The notes: generated by a model not told the origin, from the letters alone. Positions 1 through 9,538 are shown, counted from the stretch's first letter. The stretch is 64,000 bases of DNA from Chromatiaceae bacterium (GCA_019356535.1 CP037918.1:2016315-2080314); one strand, 5' to 3'. Translations and numbers: made by a program.

Positions 1-55
1 CGGCCAGTGCCTGATCGTCCACAGTCGCTTCGGTGTTTTCGGTCTCTTCGCTCAT
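1..55 (-). CDS. fliN: Flagellar motor switch protein FliN (N-terminus only)
   Basis: Only the first 18 codons are in the window; they begin MSEETENTEATVDDQ, an acidic, low-complexity N-terminus of the kind found ahead of the FliN SpoA domain. The start codon overlaps the fliM stop in an ATGA arrangement, so the two are translationally coupled. Identity rests mainly on position after fliL-fliM, because the diagnostic C-terminal domain lies beyond the left edge. FliN would form the base of the flagellar C-ring together with FliM and FliG. Confidence 0.75.
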   Translation of the reverse strand, partial: MSEETENTEATVDDQALA

Positions 56-1137
56 GATGCGGCTCCCTGTGTCAGTGCCCGCGGCTCCGGTTGTTGTGTC
101 TCGGTCTGCTCGTCTTCGGATTTGTCGAGCAGGATCAGCTCATGCAGACCGACCGTCCGGGGACGTTCGATCCACTCCTGTACCTTGATGGCATAGTGGT
201 CCTTGTGTACCCCGAGGACGCCGCGAAACAGCGGCAGCCCTTCGGCACAGACCTCGATGGTCTCGGGGATGTCGATGGGAATGATGTCGCCTACCTGGAG
301 TTCGGAGAGCTCGCGCACACTCAGCTCCACCTGTGCCAGCTCCGAGTTGATCTCGATCGAGGCGTCGAGAATCTCCTCGCGCATGGCTTTCTCCCAGCGC
401 TCGTCCTTTTCCCCTCGGTCACTCTGCACACCGGCATCCAGCAACTCGCGAATCGGCTCGAGCATGGAGTACGGCAGGCAGATGTAGAAATCGCCGCCAC
501 CCGACTCCAGGTCCACGTTGAAGGTGGTCACCACCACTACCTCGGTGGGGCTGACGATGTTGGCGAACTGCGGGTTGACCTCGGAACCCTGGTATTCGAA
601 GCGCACGTCAAGCACCGGCTCCCAGGCCTTCTTCAGGTCCTCGAAGGCGATCTCGAGCAGCATCTGCACCACGCGCAGCTCGGTGGGGGTGAAGTCCCGC
701 CCCTCGATCTTGGTATGGAAACGACCCGTGCCACCGAAAAAACTGTCCACGGCGCTGAACACCAGCTTGGGGTCGAGCACGAACAGCGACTTGCCGCGCA
801 GCGGTGCGATCTTGACCATGTTCAGGCTGGTAGGCACGAACAGGCTGTGCACGAACTCCCCGAACTTGAGCATCTGCACTCCCGACACCGCGATATCCGA
901 GCTGCGCCGCAGCATGTTGAACAGACTGGTGCGGAAGTAACGGGCAAAACGCTCGTTGATCATTTCCAGCGTCGGCAGGCGACCGCGGACGATGCGATCC
1001 TGGCTGGCAAAATCGTAGACACGCGCGCCGTCGGGGTCGACCGGGACGTCGGTCTCGGTCTCCACCGCGCCGTCGTCAACACCATGGAGCAGCGCGTCGA
1101 TTTCGTCTTGTGAGAGCAGATCGTCGGCCATGGTCAT
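52..1137 (-). CDS. fliM: Flagellar motor switch protein FliM
   Basis: FliM is the C-ring subunit that binds phospho-CheY and sets rotation direction. The protein has the FliM signature: an N-terminal CheY-binding peptide (LLSQDEIDALL), a central CheC-like domain, and a C-terminal SpoA/FliN-like domain with VGDIIPID and a GVHKDHYAIKV segment. At 361 residues it is slightly longer than average because of a charged tail. A second ATG six bases downstream (MADDLLSQ) is an equally possible start. It lies 4 bp after fliL and overlaps fliN, as in the usual fliLMN order. Confidence 0.96.
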   Translation of the reverse strand: MTMADDLLSQDEIDALLHGVDDGAVETETDVPVDPDGARVYDFASQDRIVRGRLPTLEMINERFARYFRTSLFNMLRRSSDIAVSGVQMLKFGEFVHSLFVPTSLNMVKIAPLRGKSLFVLDPKLVFSAVDSFFGGTGRFHTKIEGRDFTPTELRVVQMLLEIAFEDLKKAWEPVLDVRFEYQGSEVNPQFANIVSPTEVVVVTTFNVDLESGGGDFYICLPYSMLEPIRELLDAGVQSDRGEKDERWEKAMREEILDASIEINSELAQVELSVRELSELQVGDIIPIDIPETIEVCAEGLPLFRGVLGVHKDHYAIKVQEWIERPRTVGLHELILLDKSEDEQTETQQPEPRALTQGAAS

Positions 1138-1141
1138 GCGC

Positions 1142-1666
1142 CTATTGCAGTACGAACTCGGTGAAGTACACGCCCTTGATCTTCCCCGGCTGGTCCATCT
1201 CTTCCATCTTGTTCTGCAACAGTTCCAGTACCGCCTGTTGCAATTTCTGCTTGCCCTCCAGGGTGAGCAGCTCGGCGGATGACTGCGACTCGAACAGGTT
1301 GTTCAGGTGATGACGCAGCATGGGGTCGTTGGCGGTGATGAAATCCGCCACCGGCTGTTGTCGCGTGAAGACGGTGACTGCGATCTGCAACATTTTCGCC
1401 GGCCCACCCGGCGGCAGGTTGACGATGAACTTGGGCTCCATCTCCACGTAGATCGGTTCACCCTCGGGCGCCGCCTCGGGCTTGGGCTGTTCCTCCTCGG
1501 CCTGCGCCGCCTTCTCGTCTTCGGGAGGCTCCTCGCCGCCCATCAGGAAAAACGCCGCGCCACCGCCACCAAGCAGCAGCACCACCAAGCCCACGATGAG
1601 GAACAGCTTCTTCTTGCCGCCTCCGCCGCCTTCTTCGCCTTCGATGTCCTTGTCGTCTTTCGCCAT
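1142..1666 (-). CDS. fliL: Flagellar basal body-associated protein FliL
   Basis: FliL is a single-pass inner-membrane protein that supports stator function around the basal body. The chosen start (MAKDDKDIEG) follows GGGGAAG at good spacing; longer upstream readings lack a ribosome site. Next come a glycine/lysine-rich cytoplasmic stretch, one membrane helix (about residues 20-42), an acidic and proline-rich linker, and the periplasmic FliL domain from about residue 75, ending in the typical VYFTEFVLQ. First gene of the fliL-fliM-fliN run visible here. Confidence 0.94.
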   Translation of the reverse strand: MAKDDKDIEGEEGGGGGKKKLFLIVGLVVLLLGGGGAAFFLMGGEEPPEDEKAAQAEEEQPKPEAAPEGEPIYVEMEPKFIVNLPPGGPAKMLQIAVTVFTRQQPVADFITANDPMLRHHLNNLFESQSSAELLTLEGKQKLQQAVLELLQNKMEEMDQPGKIKGVYFTEFVLQ

Positions 1667-1801
1667 GGTCTTCCCCGTGGTCACCAGTGATTGCCTGCCA
1701 CAGGAACTGCAATCGCCATGCCAGTCTGTGACCGCCAGATAAAACAAGGAACATCAATAACTTGCGAAGAAGGCAAGCAGCAGGGACGAAAGTTTGGCGC
1801 C

Positions 1802-1825
1802 TTCCGCCCCGATGGCAGGGCGGAA
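1802..1825. terminator. Stem-loop downstream of the GGDEF/EAL gene
   Basis: TTCCGCCC and GGGCGGAA form a perfect 8-bp stem around an 8-nt loop, 14 bases beyond the stop of the minus-strand GGDEF/EAL gene. There is no T-run on either side, so it is at best a weak terminator or a 3' end stabiliser. Confidence 0.3.
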
Positions 1826-1838
1826 AACCGGCACCTGT

Positions 1839-4073
1839 TCAGCGCGATCCCAGGTGCAGCAGGAGCTGGTCCAGCGGGATGGGCGGAGAGAAGTGATAAC
1901 CCTGCAACAGGGTGCAGCCTTCGCGGCACAGATAGTGGGCCTGCGCCTCGCTCTCCACGCCTTCGGCCACGGTGTCGAGCTGAAGCTCACGGGCAATCGC
2001 CAGCATGGCCTTGATCAGGGCACGGTCTGCAGAGTCGGTCTCCAGATCGCGCACGAAAGCGCGGTCAAGCTTCAGCGTGGAGACCGGCAGGCGCTTGAGG
2101 GTGCTCAGACTGGAGAAACCGGTACCAAAATCGTCGATCGCCAGGCGCAGGCCCATCTGGCGGATCAGATCCATCTCCATGTGATCGGGATCAGCCATGA
2201 TGCTCTCGGTCACCTCCAGCTCGAGCAGTGCCGGATCGCTACGGTATTCGTGCAGCAGGGCGAGCAAGTCCGAGACATAGGTCGGATTGCGGAACTCGCG
2301 CATCGAAACGTTAACTGCCAGCCTGAACTCGGGTGCCACCTCGTGGATGACCTGCATGTCGTGCAACACCCGGCGCAACAGGAACTGGCCCAGCATCTCG
2401 ATCTGCCCGGTATCCTCGGCAACGGAAATGAACTCCAGTGGCGGCACCTCGCCGAGCTCTTCGCTGTGCCAGCGCAGCAGAGCCTCGGCCCCCACCCAGC
2501 GGAGATCCCCGCAGCGGACCTTGGGCTGATACACCACGTCCAGCTCGCCACGCGCCTCGGCCTGGCGCAAGGCATTGGCCAGGCGCAAACGCCGCTCATT
2601 CTCCTGGTTGAAGCGTTCATCGAAGAAACACAGCGCATTGCGCCCCGACTCCTTGGCCCGGTAGAGCGCGGCATCCGCATGACTCATCAGCACGTCCGGA
2701 TCCTCGCCATCGTCCGGGCACAGCGCCATGCCCACGCTGATACTGGTATAGAAGTCGTGTCCACCCAGCTCGAACGGCTGCTCGCAGACCCTCAGCAACC
2801 GCTGGCCGAGCAGCTCCGCGTAACGCGGCGAGCGGATATCAGGCAATAGGATGACGAACTCGTCACCCCCCATGCGGCCGATGATATCGACCTCGCGCAA
2901 CACGGTCTTCAAACGCCGCGCCAGCACCTGCAACAGGCGGTCCCCCTCGGGATGCCCGTGGCTGTCGTTGATCTGCTTGAAGTTGTCCACGTCGAGATAG
3001 GCGATCGCCAGCTGGCTGCCGCGGCGCATGGCGCGCGCCACCTCGTGGTGCAGTTGCTCCTCGATCAGCAGGCGATTGGGCATGCCGGTCAGGGCATCGT
3101 GCGTTGCCTGGTGAATCAGCGTCTCCTCGTAGCGTTGCTGGCGACGTACCGCCATGCGGTAGAACTGGAAACTGAGGAGTATGGCGGCCAGGAACAACAC
3201 CGTCGGCAGAGTCATCTGCGATACATAGTCCCGCAGTATTTCCGCATAGCCATAGGAAGCCACGACCGACAATCCCACCTCCGGCAAGTGGCTCACCATC
3301 ACCAGTGCGCGCCGATCCGCAGGATCGCGACCCTCGTCCTGCCGCCAGTCGAAGGCCTTGGCGTACATCTCGCCCATCCGCTCTTCTGCAAGCGGCACCA
3401 ACAATTGCAGGTAGCCGTCATCACGCAACCAGGCGACCTGGATCCCTGCACGGGGCCGAATGACATTCCACAGGGCCCCGGGTGCTGTGACATCGATGCC
3501 GGCCGCCATTACCGCCACCGCCTTGCCATTGGCATCACGCAGGGCCAGGCGTACCGGGATCAGCCAGCGCTCCAGCAGGGGAAAATAGTAGGTGCGCCCG
3601 ATCACCATACGCGCAGATTCCAGCGCGGCCAGGAACCCTTCCCGTGACTGCGTCTGCAGCAAGAGGTTGGGAAGCTCGCGCCCCGCCGGGATACCCGAGA
3701 CCAGCACCAACTGGCCGTCAGTACGAGCCAGGCCGAACCCGGCAATCGCCGGGTTGGCGCGCAACATGTCCTCGACCCAGCGGCGACCGCGCGCGGGGTC
3801 GCTCAGGGCACCGGCATGCAGCAGGTGCTTGCCGAGCAGCTTGAGCATGGATTCCTGGTGAGAAAATTCAGCGCGGGCCATTTGCGCGAACTGCTGCGCG
3901 GCCTCACCGGCCTCGTGATTTGCCCGCTGGCGCAGGCTGTGCCAAGTTCCGACGGCGAACAGGACAAAGACCACCGTCAGGGCCAGAATAGTCCAGATGT
4001 AGAACTTTTCCGTCCCCCCCCGGCGTTTTGCGATCCGGGTGGGGGATACCTCGCTAGGCAAACTCGAGTCCAT
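1839..4073 (-). CDS. Membrane-bound GGDEF/EAL cyclic-di-GMP enzyme
   Basis: A 744-residue signalling protein that makes and/or degrades cyclic-di-GMP. Membrane helices at about 25-46 and 287-305 enclose a periplasmic sensor region of about 240 residues that I cannot assign firmly (it resembles a Cache-type domain). The diguanylate cyclase domain follows, with GGDEF at 402-406 and an intact RxxD inhibitory site (393-396), then an EAL domain with EAL at 530-532 and the DDFGTG loop. Both active-site motifs are intact, so either activity is possible. It stands alone; the adjacent flagellar genes suggest a motility or attachment role, which is inference. Confidence 0.93.
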   Translation of the reverse strand: MDSSLPSEVSPTRIAKRRGGTEKFYIWTILALTVVFVLFAVGTWHSLRQRANHEAGEAAQQFAQMARAEFSHQESMLKLLGKHLLHAGALSDPARGRRWVEDMLRANPAIAGFGLARTDGQLVLVSGIPAGRELPNLLLQTQSREGFLAALESARMVIGRTYYFPLLERWLIPVRLALRDANGKAVAVMAAGIDVTAPGALWNVIRPRAGIQVAWLRDDGYLQLLVPLAEERMGEMYAKAFDWRQDEGRDPADRRALVMVSHLPEVGLSVVASYGYAEILRDYVSQMTLPTVLFLAAILLSFQFYRMAVRRQQRYEETLIHQATHDALTGMPNRLLIEEQLHHEVARAMRRGSQLAIAYLDVDNFKQINDSHGHPEGDRLLQVLARRLKTVLREVDIIGRMGGDEFVILLPDIRSPRYAELLGQRLLRVCEQPFELGGHDFYTSISVGMALCPDDGEDPDVLMSHADAALYRAKESGRNALCFFDERFNQENERRLRLANALRQAEARGELDVVYQPKVRCGDLRWVGAEALLRWHSEELGEVPPLEFISVAEDTGQIEMLGQFLLRRVLHDMQVIHEVAPEFRLAVNVSMREFRNPTYVSDLLALLHEYRSDPALLELEVTESIMADPDHMEMDLIRQMGLRLAIDDFGTGFSSLSTLKRLPVSTLKLDRAFVRDLETDSADRALIKAMLAIARELQLDTVAEGVESEAQAHYLCREGCTLLQGYHFSPPIPLDQLLLHLGSR

Positions 4074-4186
4074 AGCCCCCTTCTGGCAATGGCCGAAGAA
4101 CTTGCGAGTATAACCAATGGCCTAGCTCCGAAGGGAACCGGCCAGCCACGATCCAGTCGCGAGATTCCGATCCGAGGTAACCATTC

Positions 4187-5095
4187 ATGCCCACAACAAG
4201 CAAGACCATCTCCCTGGCTCTGGGCAGCGGCGGCGCCCGCGGGCTGGCGCATATCGGTGTCATTCGCGTGCTGGAGCGTCATGGCTGGCGCATCGACGCC
4301 ATCGCCGGCAGCTCGATGGGCGCGCTGATCGCCGGTTTCCATGCCGCAGGCCGACTTGCGGCCTACGCCGACTGGGTGCAGGAGCTCACCGAGCTGAACG
4401 TGATGCGCTACCTGGACCTGTCCTGGGGCGGAGCCGGGCTGCTCAAGGGCCAGGCGGTGATGGAAACGCTGCGCCAGTTCATCGGCGAGCACCAAATCGA
4501 AGAACTGCCCATCCCGCTGACCGTCGTCGCCACCGACCCACGCGCACGGCGCGAGGTGTGGATCAATCAGGGTGACCTGTTCGATGCCATCCGCGCCTCC
4601 ATCGCCGTGCCCACGGTCTTCACCCCACACATCGTGCAGGGACGGCCCTTGCTCGACGGCGGCATCCTCAACCCGGTGCCCATCGCCCCGGTGATGCACA
4701 ACCGCGGCGACCTGGTGGTGGCGGTGAGCCTGTCCGGACCGCCGCGCGAACGACCGCGTCCGGCCCTACCGGCCAAGCAGCAGCTCAACCCGGGCTACCG
4801 CCAACGCATCGACCGTTTCATCGAGGAACTGCAGGAACGCTTCGGACGTGAAGACCGCTGGCACAAGCAGGAAGAAGCGCTCTCCCTGATCGATGCGGCC
4901 CTGCTGTCCATCGACGCCATGCAGGCGCAGATCGCCGCCTGCAAGCTGGCCGCCTACCCGCCGGACCTGCTGATCGAGATCCCGATCGACACCTGTGCGG
5001 TGCACGAGTTCTACCGCGCCACCGAAGTGATCGAGGCCGGCGAATACTGGGCCGAGAAGGCGCTGGCCGAATACCTGGCAGAGCGCGACACCTGA
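4187..5095 (+). CDS. Patatin-like phospholipase, RssA type
   Basis: A predicted cytoplasmic serine lipid hydrolase of 302 residues. The N-terminus has the oxyanion-hole motif GSGGARG (near residue 11), the nucleophile elbow GSSMG (near residue 42) and the catalytic aspartate in DGGILNPVP. That is the full patatin Ser-Asp dyad. Length and organisation match the short RssA/YchK-like group rather than secreted toxins; there is no signal peptide. It faces away from the GGDEF/EAL gene across a 113-bp divergent gap. The substrate is unknown. Confidence 0.9.
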   Translation: MPTTSKTISLALGSGGARGLAHIGVIRVLERHGWRIDAIAGSSMGALIAGFHAAGRLAAYADWVQELTELNVMRYLDLSWGGAGLLKGQAVMETLRQFIGEHQIEELPIPLTVVATDPRARREVWINQGDLFDAIRASIAVPTVFTPHIVQGRPLLDGGILNPVPIAPVMHNRGDLVVAVSLSGPPRERPRPALPAKQQLNPGYRQRIDRFIEELQERFGREDRWHKQEEALSLIDAALLSIDAMQAQIAACKLAAYPPDLLIEIPIDTCAVHEFYRATEVIEAGEYWAEKALAEYLAERDT

Positions 5096-5139
5096 CGAGA
5101 ATCCGGCCGTGCCCCAGGGCTTGCCCGGCTTTCCCCTGG

Positions 5140-6396
5140 TTACAGCAGGGCCGCCTGGCGTTCGCCCTCGCCCACGTTCACCCGCGACAACAGGATCGCG
5201 CCACCCAGGAACAACACAGAAACAGCAAGAATACCGGCTCGAGGGCTGCCGGTGGCCGCCGCCACGCCCCCCACTAGCAAGGGCCCCAGCACCGCCGCGA
5301 ACTTGCCCAGCATGTTGTACAGGCCGAAGAAGCGGCCGGACTGATCCGCTGGAATCAGGCGCGAGAACAGGGCCCGGCTGAGTGACTGGATGCCGCCGAG
5401 CACCATGCCGATGACGGCCGCCAGGACATAGAACTCGCCTGCGGTCTGCATGCGCCAGGCCCAGAACACCACCAGCATGAAAATCACGATCGCCAGTCCG
5501 ATGGCGCGGCGGGCACCCCAGCGCTCGCCCAACCGCCCAAAGGCGATGGCCGCGGGAAAGCCAACGAACTGAGTCAGCAGCAATGCCCCGATCAGGTCAC
5601 CGGAATCCAGGCCAATGGCCAGGCCGTAGTCCACTGCCATGCGTGCAACGGTACCTACACCATCGATGTAGAACCAGTAGGCGATCAGGAAGGTGAAGGC
5701 ATGCGGCAGAGCGCGCAGCTCGCTCCAGGTGCGGCGTAGTTCCGACAGCGCCACGCCGGACGTGGTTGCCGGCGCATCGTCGCGTACCCACAGCAACACC
5801 GGCAGGCTGAACAGTGCCCACCACAGGGCCACCAGCAGGAAGGCCCAGCGCACCGCCTCGGCGCTGTCGGCCAGGCCGAAGCTGGCGGGCGAGAACACCA
5901 TGACCACATTCAGGGCGAGCAGCAAGCCGCCCCCCAGGTAACCCAGGGCATAGCCCAACGCGGAGACCCGTTCCAGGTCTCGGCGGCCGGCCACCCCGGG
6001 CAACAGCGCGTCATAAGCGATGTTGGCCCCCGAGAACCCCACCAATCCCAGGCCATAGAGCCACAAGGCCAACCACCACTGCCCCTGCGCGACCAGGAAG
6101 AGGCCGCCGCTCATCAGCACCCCCAGGCCGGTGAAGCCCGCGAGCAGGCGGCGCTTGCGCCCGGCGACATCGGCCCAGAGGCCGATCAGGGGGGCGGCAA
6201 CCACCATCAGCAGCGCGGAGAGGGAATTCGCCGCACCCAGCCAGAAGGTGCTCTCGGTGACCCCCAGCTCCCACGCCCAGTATTGCTTGAAGAACACCGG
6301 GAAGAAACCCACCATCACGATGGTGGCAAACACCGAGTTGGCCCAGTCGTAGAAGGCCCAGCTCCAGACGGCGCGCCTGCCCTGTCCCTGGCGCAT
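5140..6396 (-). CDS. MFS transporter, UMF1 (Atg22-like) family
   Basis: A 418-residue integral membrane protein with about 12 hydrophobic segments. The opening WAFYDWANSVFATIV and the loop GLWADVAGRKRRLL are typical of the UMF1/Atg22-like branch of the major facilitator superfamily, whose members are thought to export amino acids or small metabolites. The gene ends just 3' of the convergent patatin gene and starts 3 bp after the ABC permease stop, so it probably belongs to the same transcript as the exporter. Substrate cannot be read from sequence. Confidence 0.88.
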   Translation of the reverse strand: MRQGQGRRAVWSWAFYDWANSVFATIVMVGFFPVFFKQYWAWELGVTESTFWLGAANSLSALLMVVAAPLIGLWADVAGRKRRLLAGFTGLGVLMSGGLFLVAQGQWWLALWLYGLGLVGFSGANIAYDALLPGVAGRRDLERVSALGYALGYLGGGLLLALNVVMVFSPASFGLADSAEAVRWAFLLVALWWALFSLPVLLWVRDDAPATTSGVALSELRRTWSELRALPHAFTFLIAYWFYIDGVGTVARMAVDYGLAIGLDSGDLIGALLLTQFVGFPAAIAFGRLGERWGARRAIGLAIVIFMLVVFWAWRMQTAGEFYVLAAVIGMVLGGIQSLSRALFSRLIPADQSGRFFGLYNMLGKFAAVLGPLLVGGVAAATGSPRAGILAVSVLFLGGAILLSRVNVGEGERQAALL

Positions 6397-6399
6397 GGC

Positions 6400-7164
6400 T
6401 CAGCTCTTGATGCCGATACCCTTCTTCAGCAGGTACAGCGCAACGAAGAACAGGACTGCGATGAAACCCAGAATGATGTGCACCGCGATGCCGACCGGGA
6501 TGTCGGAAACCCCCAGCAGGCCGTAGCGGAAGGCGTTGATCATGTACAGCACCGGGTTGGCCAGCGACACCTGCTGCCAGAACTCGGGCAACATGCTGAT
6601 CGAGTAGAAGACCCCGCCGAGATAGGTCAACGGCGTGAGCACGAAAGTGGGGATGATGGCAATGTCGTCGAAGCTGTTGGCGAATATCGCGTTGATGAAG
6701 CCCGCCAGCGAGAACAGCACCGAGGTGAGCACGAATACCGCCAGGGTGATGCCGATGCTGTGTATCCGGAAGTCGGAGAAGATCATCGACACCAGGGTCA
6801 CCAGCAGGCCGACCATCACGCCGCGCGCCACGCCGCCAGCCACATAACCCCAAAGCACCACCCAAGGGGGAATGGGCGCGATCAGCAGCTCCTCGACATT
6901 GCGTTGGAACTTGGCCTGGTAGAAGCTGGAGACCACGTTGGCGTAGCTGTTGGAGATCACTGCCATGAGGATCAGACCAGGCACGATGAAGTCGACATAG
7001 CGCAGACCATCCATCTCGCCGAGCTGCGAACCGATCAGGGTACCGAAGATGACGAAGTACAGCGCGGTAGTGATCGCCGGTGGCAGCACTGTCTGTACCC
7101 AGATGCGCGAGAAACGCAGCACCTCCTTGATGACGATGGTCGAAAAGGCGGTCCAGTACCTCAT
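6400..7164 (-). CDS. ABC-2 type exporter permease (YadH-like)
   Basis: A 254-residue permease with six predicted membrane helices and the ABC-2 signature region near its C-terminus (NPVLYMINAFRYGLLG). The chosen start (MRYWTAFSTIVIKEVLRF) overlaps the stop of the upstream ATPase gene by 4 bp (ATGA), which fixes it; in-frame codons further upstream belong to the ATPase region read in another frame. With the ATPase it should form a homodimeric exporter like E. coli YadGH. The cargo is unknown. Confidence 0.92.
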   Translation of the reverse strand: MRYWTAFSTIVIKEVLRFSRIWVQTVLPPAITTALYFVIFGTLIGSQLGEMDGLRYVDFIVPGLILMAVISNSYANVVSSFYQAKFQRNVEELLIAPIPPWVVLWGYVAGGVARGVMVGLLVTLVSMIFSDFRIHSIGITLAVFVLTSVLFSLAGFINAIFANSFDDIAIIPTFVLTPLTYLGGVFYSISMLPEFWQQVSLANPVLYMINAFRYGLLGVSDIPVGIAVHIILGFIAVLFFVALYLLKKGIGIKS

Positions 7165-8087
7165 GCCGAACCCTCCTGGTGGTGATGCACCATGTCGAGA
7201 AACAACTGCTCCAGCCGATTCTGCTTGTTGCGCATGCTCAGCACCTGTATGCCGGCGGCCGACAGGCCCTCGAACAGGTCGTTGAGACCGCGCCCGGCGG
7301 TGACCTCGGCCTCGAGCATGCAGGCATCCAGGCGTTTGAGGCGATAACCGGGGATCTCCGGCAGGGTCTCGACCGGATCGACGACATCGAGGATCACGTC
7401 CTGCTGGTGCAGGCGGCGCAGCATCTCGCGCATCTCCGCGCGCTCGGCAATCTGCCCGTTGTTGATGATGGCGATGTTGCGGCAGAGGCTCTCGGCCTCT
7501 TCCAGGTAATGGGTGGTGAGGATGATGGTGATGCCATCGGCATTGATGCCGCGCAGGAACTCCCACATCGACAGGCGGATCTCGATGTCCACCCCGGCGG
7601 TGGGCTCGTCGAGGATCAGCAGGCGCGGCCGATGCACCAGAGCGCGCGCGATCATCAGCCGCCGCTTCATGCCGCCGGAGAGCGAGCGCGCCTGCTTCTC
7701 GCGCTTGTCCCATAGCTCGAGCTGACGCAGGCATCGTTCAGCCCGCCGACGCGCCTCGGCGCGCGGCAAGCCATAGTAGCCGGCCTGGTTGATCACGATC
7801 TCACCCACCGGCTCGAAGGGATTGAAGTTGAACTCCTGTGGCACATAGCCGATGCAGGACTTCACCATCTCGGGCGCCAGATCCTGGTCGTGCCCGAACA
7901 CCTCCACGCTGCCCCCACTCTTGTTCACCAGCGAACAGACGATGCCAATGGTGGTGGACTTGCCCGCGCCGTTGGGCCCGAGCAGGGCGAAGAAGTCGCC
8001 CTCTTCCACCTCGAGGTCGATACCGCGCAGGGCCTGCACGCCCCCGGCATAGGTCTTTTGCAGATTGCGGATACGCAGCGCCTTCAT
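7161..8087 (-). CDS. ABC transporter ATP-binding protein (YadG-like)
   Basis: The ATPase partner of the ABC-2 permease. It carries Walker A GPNGAGKST, Q-loop, ABC signature LSGGMKRR, Walker B LLILDEPTAGVD and the switch histidine in LTTHYLEEAE. The start MKALRIRNLQ is the first that matches the family; upstream in-frame sequence has no ribosome site and runs into the divergent promoter region. At 308 residues it has an extra C-terminal domain of about 80 residues beyond the ATPase core, common in the CcmA/YadG group. Confidence 0.94.
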   Translation of the reverse strand: MKALRIRNLQKTYAGGVQALRGIDLEVEEGDFFALLGPNGAGKSTTIGIVCSLVNKSGGSVEVFGHDQDLAPEMVKSCIGYVPQEFNFNPFEPVGEIVINQAGYYGLPRAEARRRAERCLRQLELWDKREKQARSLSGGMKRRLMIARALVHRPRLLILDEPTAGVDIEIRLSMWEFLRGINADGITIILTTHYLEEAESLCRNIAIINNGQIAERAEMREMLRRLHQQDVILDVVDPVETLPEIPGYRLKRLDACMLEAEVTAGRGLNDLFEGLSAAGIQVLSMRNKQNRLEQLFLDMVHHHQEGSA

Positions 8088-8161
8088 GGAAACCCGACAA
8101 TGATCGACTGGATGGAGCGTACAATACGGCTTCCTCGCCCAATTATCACCTGCCCGTCGCC

Positions 8162-8917
8162 ATGGAAGCCCTTGCACCCGAGACCTTCGCCCTGCTGACC
8201 GCCGTAGGCGTGCTCGCCGGCCTGGTGGATGCCATCGCCGGGGGCGGCGGCCTGCTCGCCCTGCCCGCCCTGCTGTGGGCCGGGCTGCCTCCCCTGCAGG
8301 CGCTGGCCACCAACAAGCTTCAGGGCAGCTTCGGTACCGCTACTGCATCGTTCAACTACATCCGCCGGGGCGAGATCGAGCCGCGCGGCCTGCTCGGCGC
8401 GGTGGCCTGGACCTTTCTCGGCGCCGCGACCGGCACCCTGGCGGTACAGTACCTGGTGGCCGACTGGCTGGACCGCCTGGTGCCAGTGCTGCTGATCGGC
8501 TTTGCCCTGTACTTCCTGTTCTCGTCACGCATCGGCGAGGAAGACGCCCGCAGGCGCCTGTCACCGACCGCTTTCGGCCTGCTGGTGGGCCTGGGCGTGG
8601 GTTTCTACGACGGCTTTTTCGGCCCTGGCACCGGCACCTTCTTCGCCGCCGGTTTCGTGCTGCTGGCAGGCTGGAACCTGAAGCGCGCCACCGCCGGGAC
8701 CAAGGTGCTCAATCTCACCAGCAACCTCGCCTCGCTGCTGTTCTTCGCGCTCGCCGGCCAGGTGGTCTGGAGCATCGGTCTGGGCATGGGGCTGGGCCAG
8801 GTCGCCGGCGCCTGGCTGGGCTCACACCTGGTGATGCGCCATGGTGCGGTCATCGTGCGCCCGCTGCTGGTGATCGTCTCGGTAGCGGTCTCACTCAAGC
8901 TGTTACTCACCGGCTAG
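8162..8917 (+). CDS. TSUP (TauE/SafE) family membrane permease
   Basis: A 251-residue membrane protein with eight or so helices. The GLVDAIAGGGGLLALPALL repeat near the N-terminus and GFYDGFFGPGTGTF in the second half are the duplicated signature of the TSUP family, members of which export sulfite, sulfoacetate or other sulfur compounds. In a sulfur oxidiser a sulfite-export role is attractive, but this YfcA-like subgroup is not functionally assigned. Its last 15 bases overlap the end of the convergent methyltransferase gene. Divergent from the ABC exporter. Confidence 0.88.
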   Translation: MEALAPETFALLTAVGVLAGLVDAIAGGGGLLALPALLWAGLPPLQALATNKLQGSFGTATASFNYIRRGEIEPRGLLGAVAWTFLGAATGTLAVQYLVADWLDRLVPVLLIGFALYFLFSSRIGEEDARRRLSPTAFGLLVGLGVGFYDGFFGPGTGTFFAAGFVLLAGWNLKRATAGTKVLNLTSNLASLLFFALAGQVVWSIGLGMGLGQVAGAWLGSHLVMRHGAVIVRPLLVIVSVAVSLKLLLTG

Positions 8918-9538
8918 TCGGTCCGCCCGGCGCTGCAACACACAATAACGAAAGGACTGCACGGCGCCGCCCGGGGTGCGGTGCAGCTCGCGTTCCGTGT
9001 GCAACAGCTCGAAGGGTTCCCCGAAGGCGGCAGCCAGGGTCTCGGCATCGTAGCGCCACACGGGCAAGCCGCTGCAACGCTCGGCACCATCCTCGGCAAA
9101 GGTGGCAATGATCAGATGTCCGCCGGGTCGCAGTGCCCGTGCCACCGCCCGCACATAGACCGAGCGTCCGGCTTCCCCCGTGAGAAAATGGAACACGGCA
9201 CGATCATGCCAGACATCGAAGCTGGCCGTCGGCAACACCGCTCGGGTGACATCTCCCAACACCCAGCGCACGCGGGCAGCCTGCTCCCCCAACTGGCGCC
9301 GCGCCCGGGCCTGGGCGACCGATGACAGATCCAGCCACCAGAGGTCACGGTAACCGCGCCGCAACAGTTCGCCCAGCAGCGGCGAGGTCCCCGCGCCCGC
9401 ATCGATCAGCCGCACGGAACGGTCCGCCCCGAAGCGCTCGATCAACGCCAGGGAGCGCACCGGATGCCGTTGATACCAGCTCAGCGCCTCATCCGCCTTG
9501 CTGCCATAAACCTGGTCCCAGTGTGTACCTTCCGACAT
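8903..9538 (-). CDS. Class I SAM-dependent methyltransferase
   Basis: A 211-residue soluble methyltransferase. Motif I (LIDAGAGTSPLL) binds S-adenosylmethionine, motif II is the WWLDLSSVA strand, and a post-I FDVWHDRAVFHFL segment completes the Rossmann core. The start at 9538 is chosen because GGAGG sits 5 bases upstream; the ATG immediately before it (9541) is too close. The C-terminal half is short, with no substrate domain recognisable. It could act on a thiol, a small metabolite or thiopurine-like compound; sequence does not say which. Confidence 0.85.
   Translation of the reverse strand: MSEGTHWDQVYGSKADEALSWYQRHPVRSLALIERFGADRSVRLIDAGAGTSPLLGELLRRGYRDLWWLDLSSVAQARARRQLGEQAARVRWVLGDVTRAVLPTASFDVWHDRAVFHFLTGEAGRSVYVRAVARALRPGGHLIIATFAEDGAERCSGLPVWRYDAETLAAAFGEPFELLHTERELHRTPGGAVQSFRYCVLQRRADRLAGE

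Noticed and set aside
6400..7734. A longer 444-codon reading of the ABC permease
   Set aside because: Its first part is the neighbouring ATPase gene in another frame; the true start overlaps the ATPase stop at 7164.
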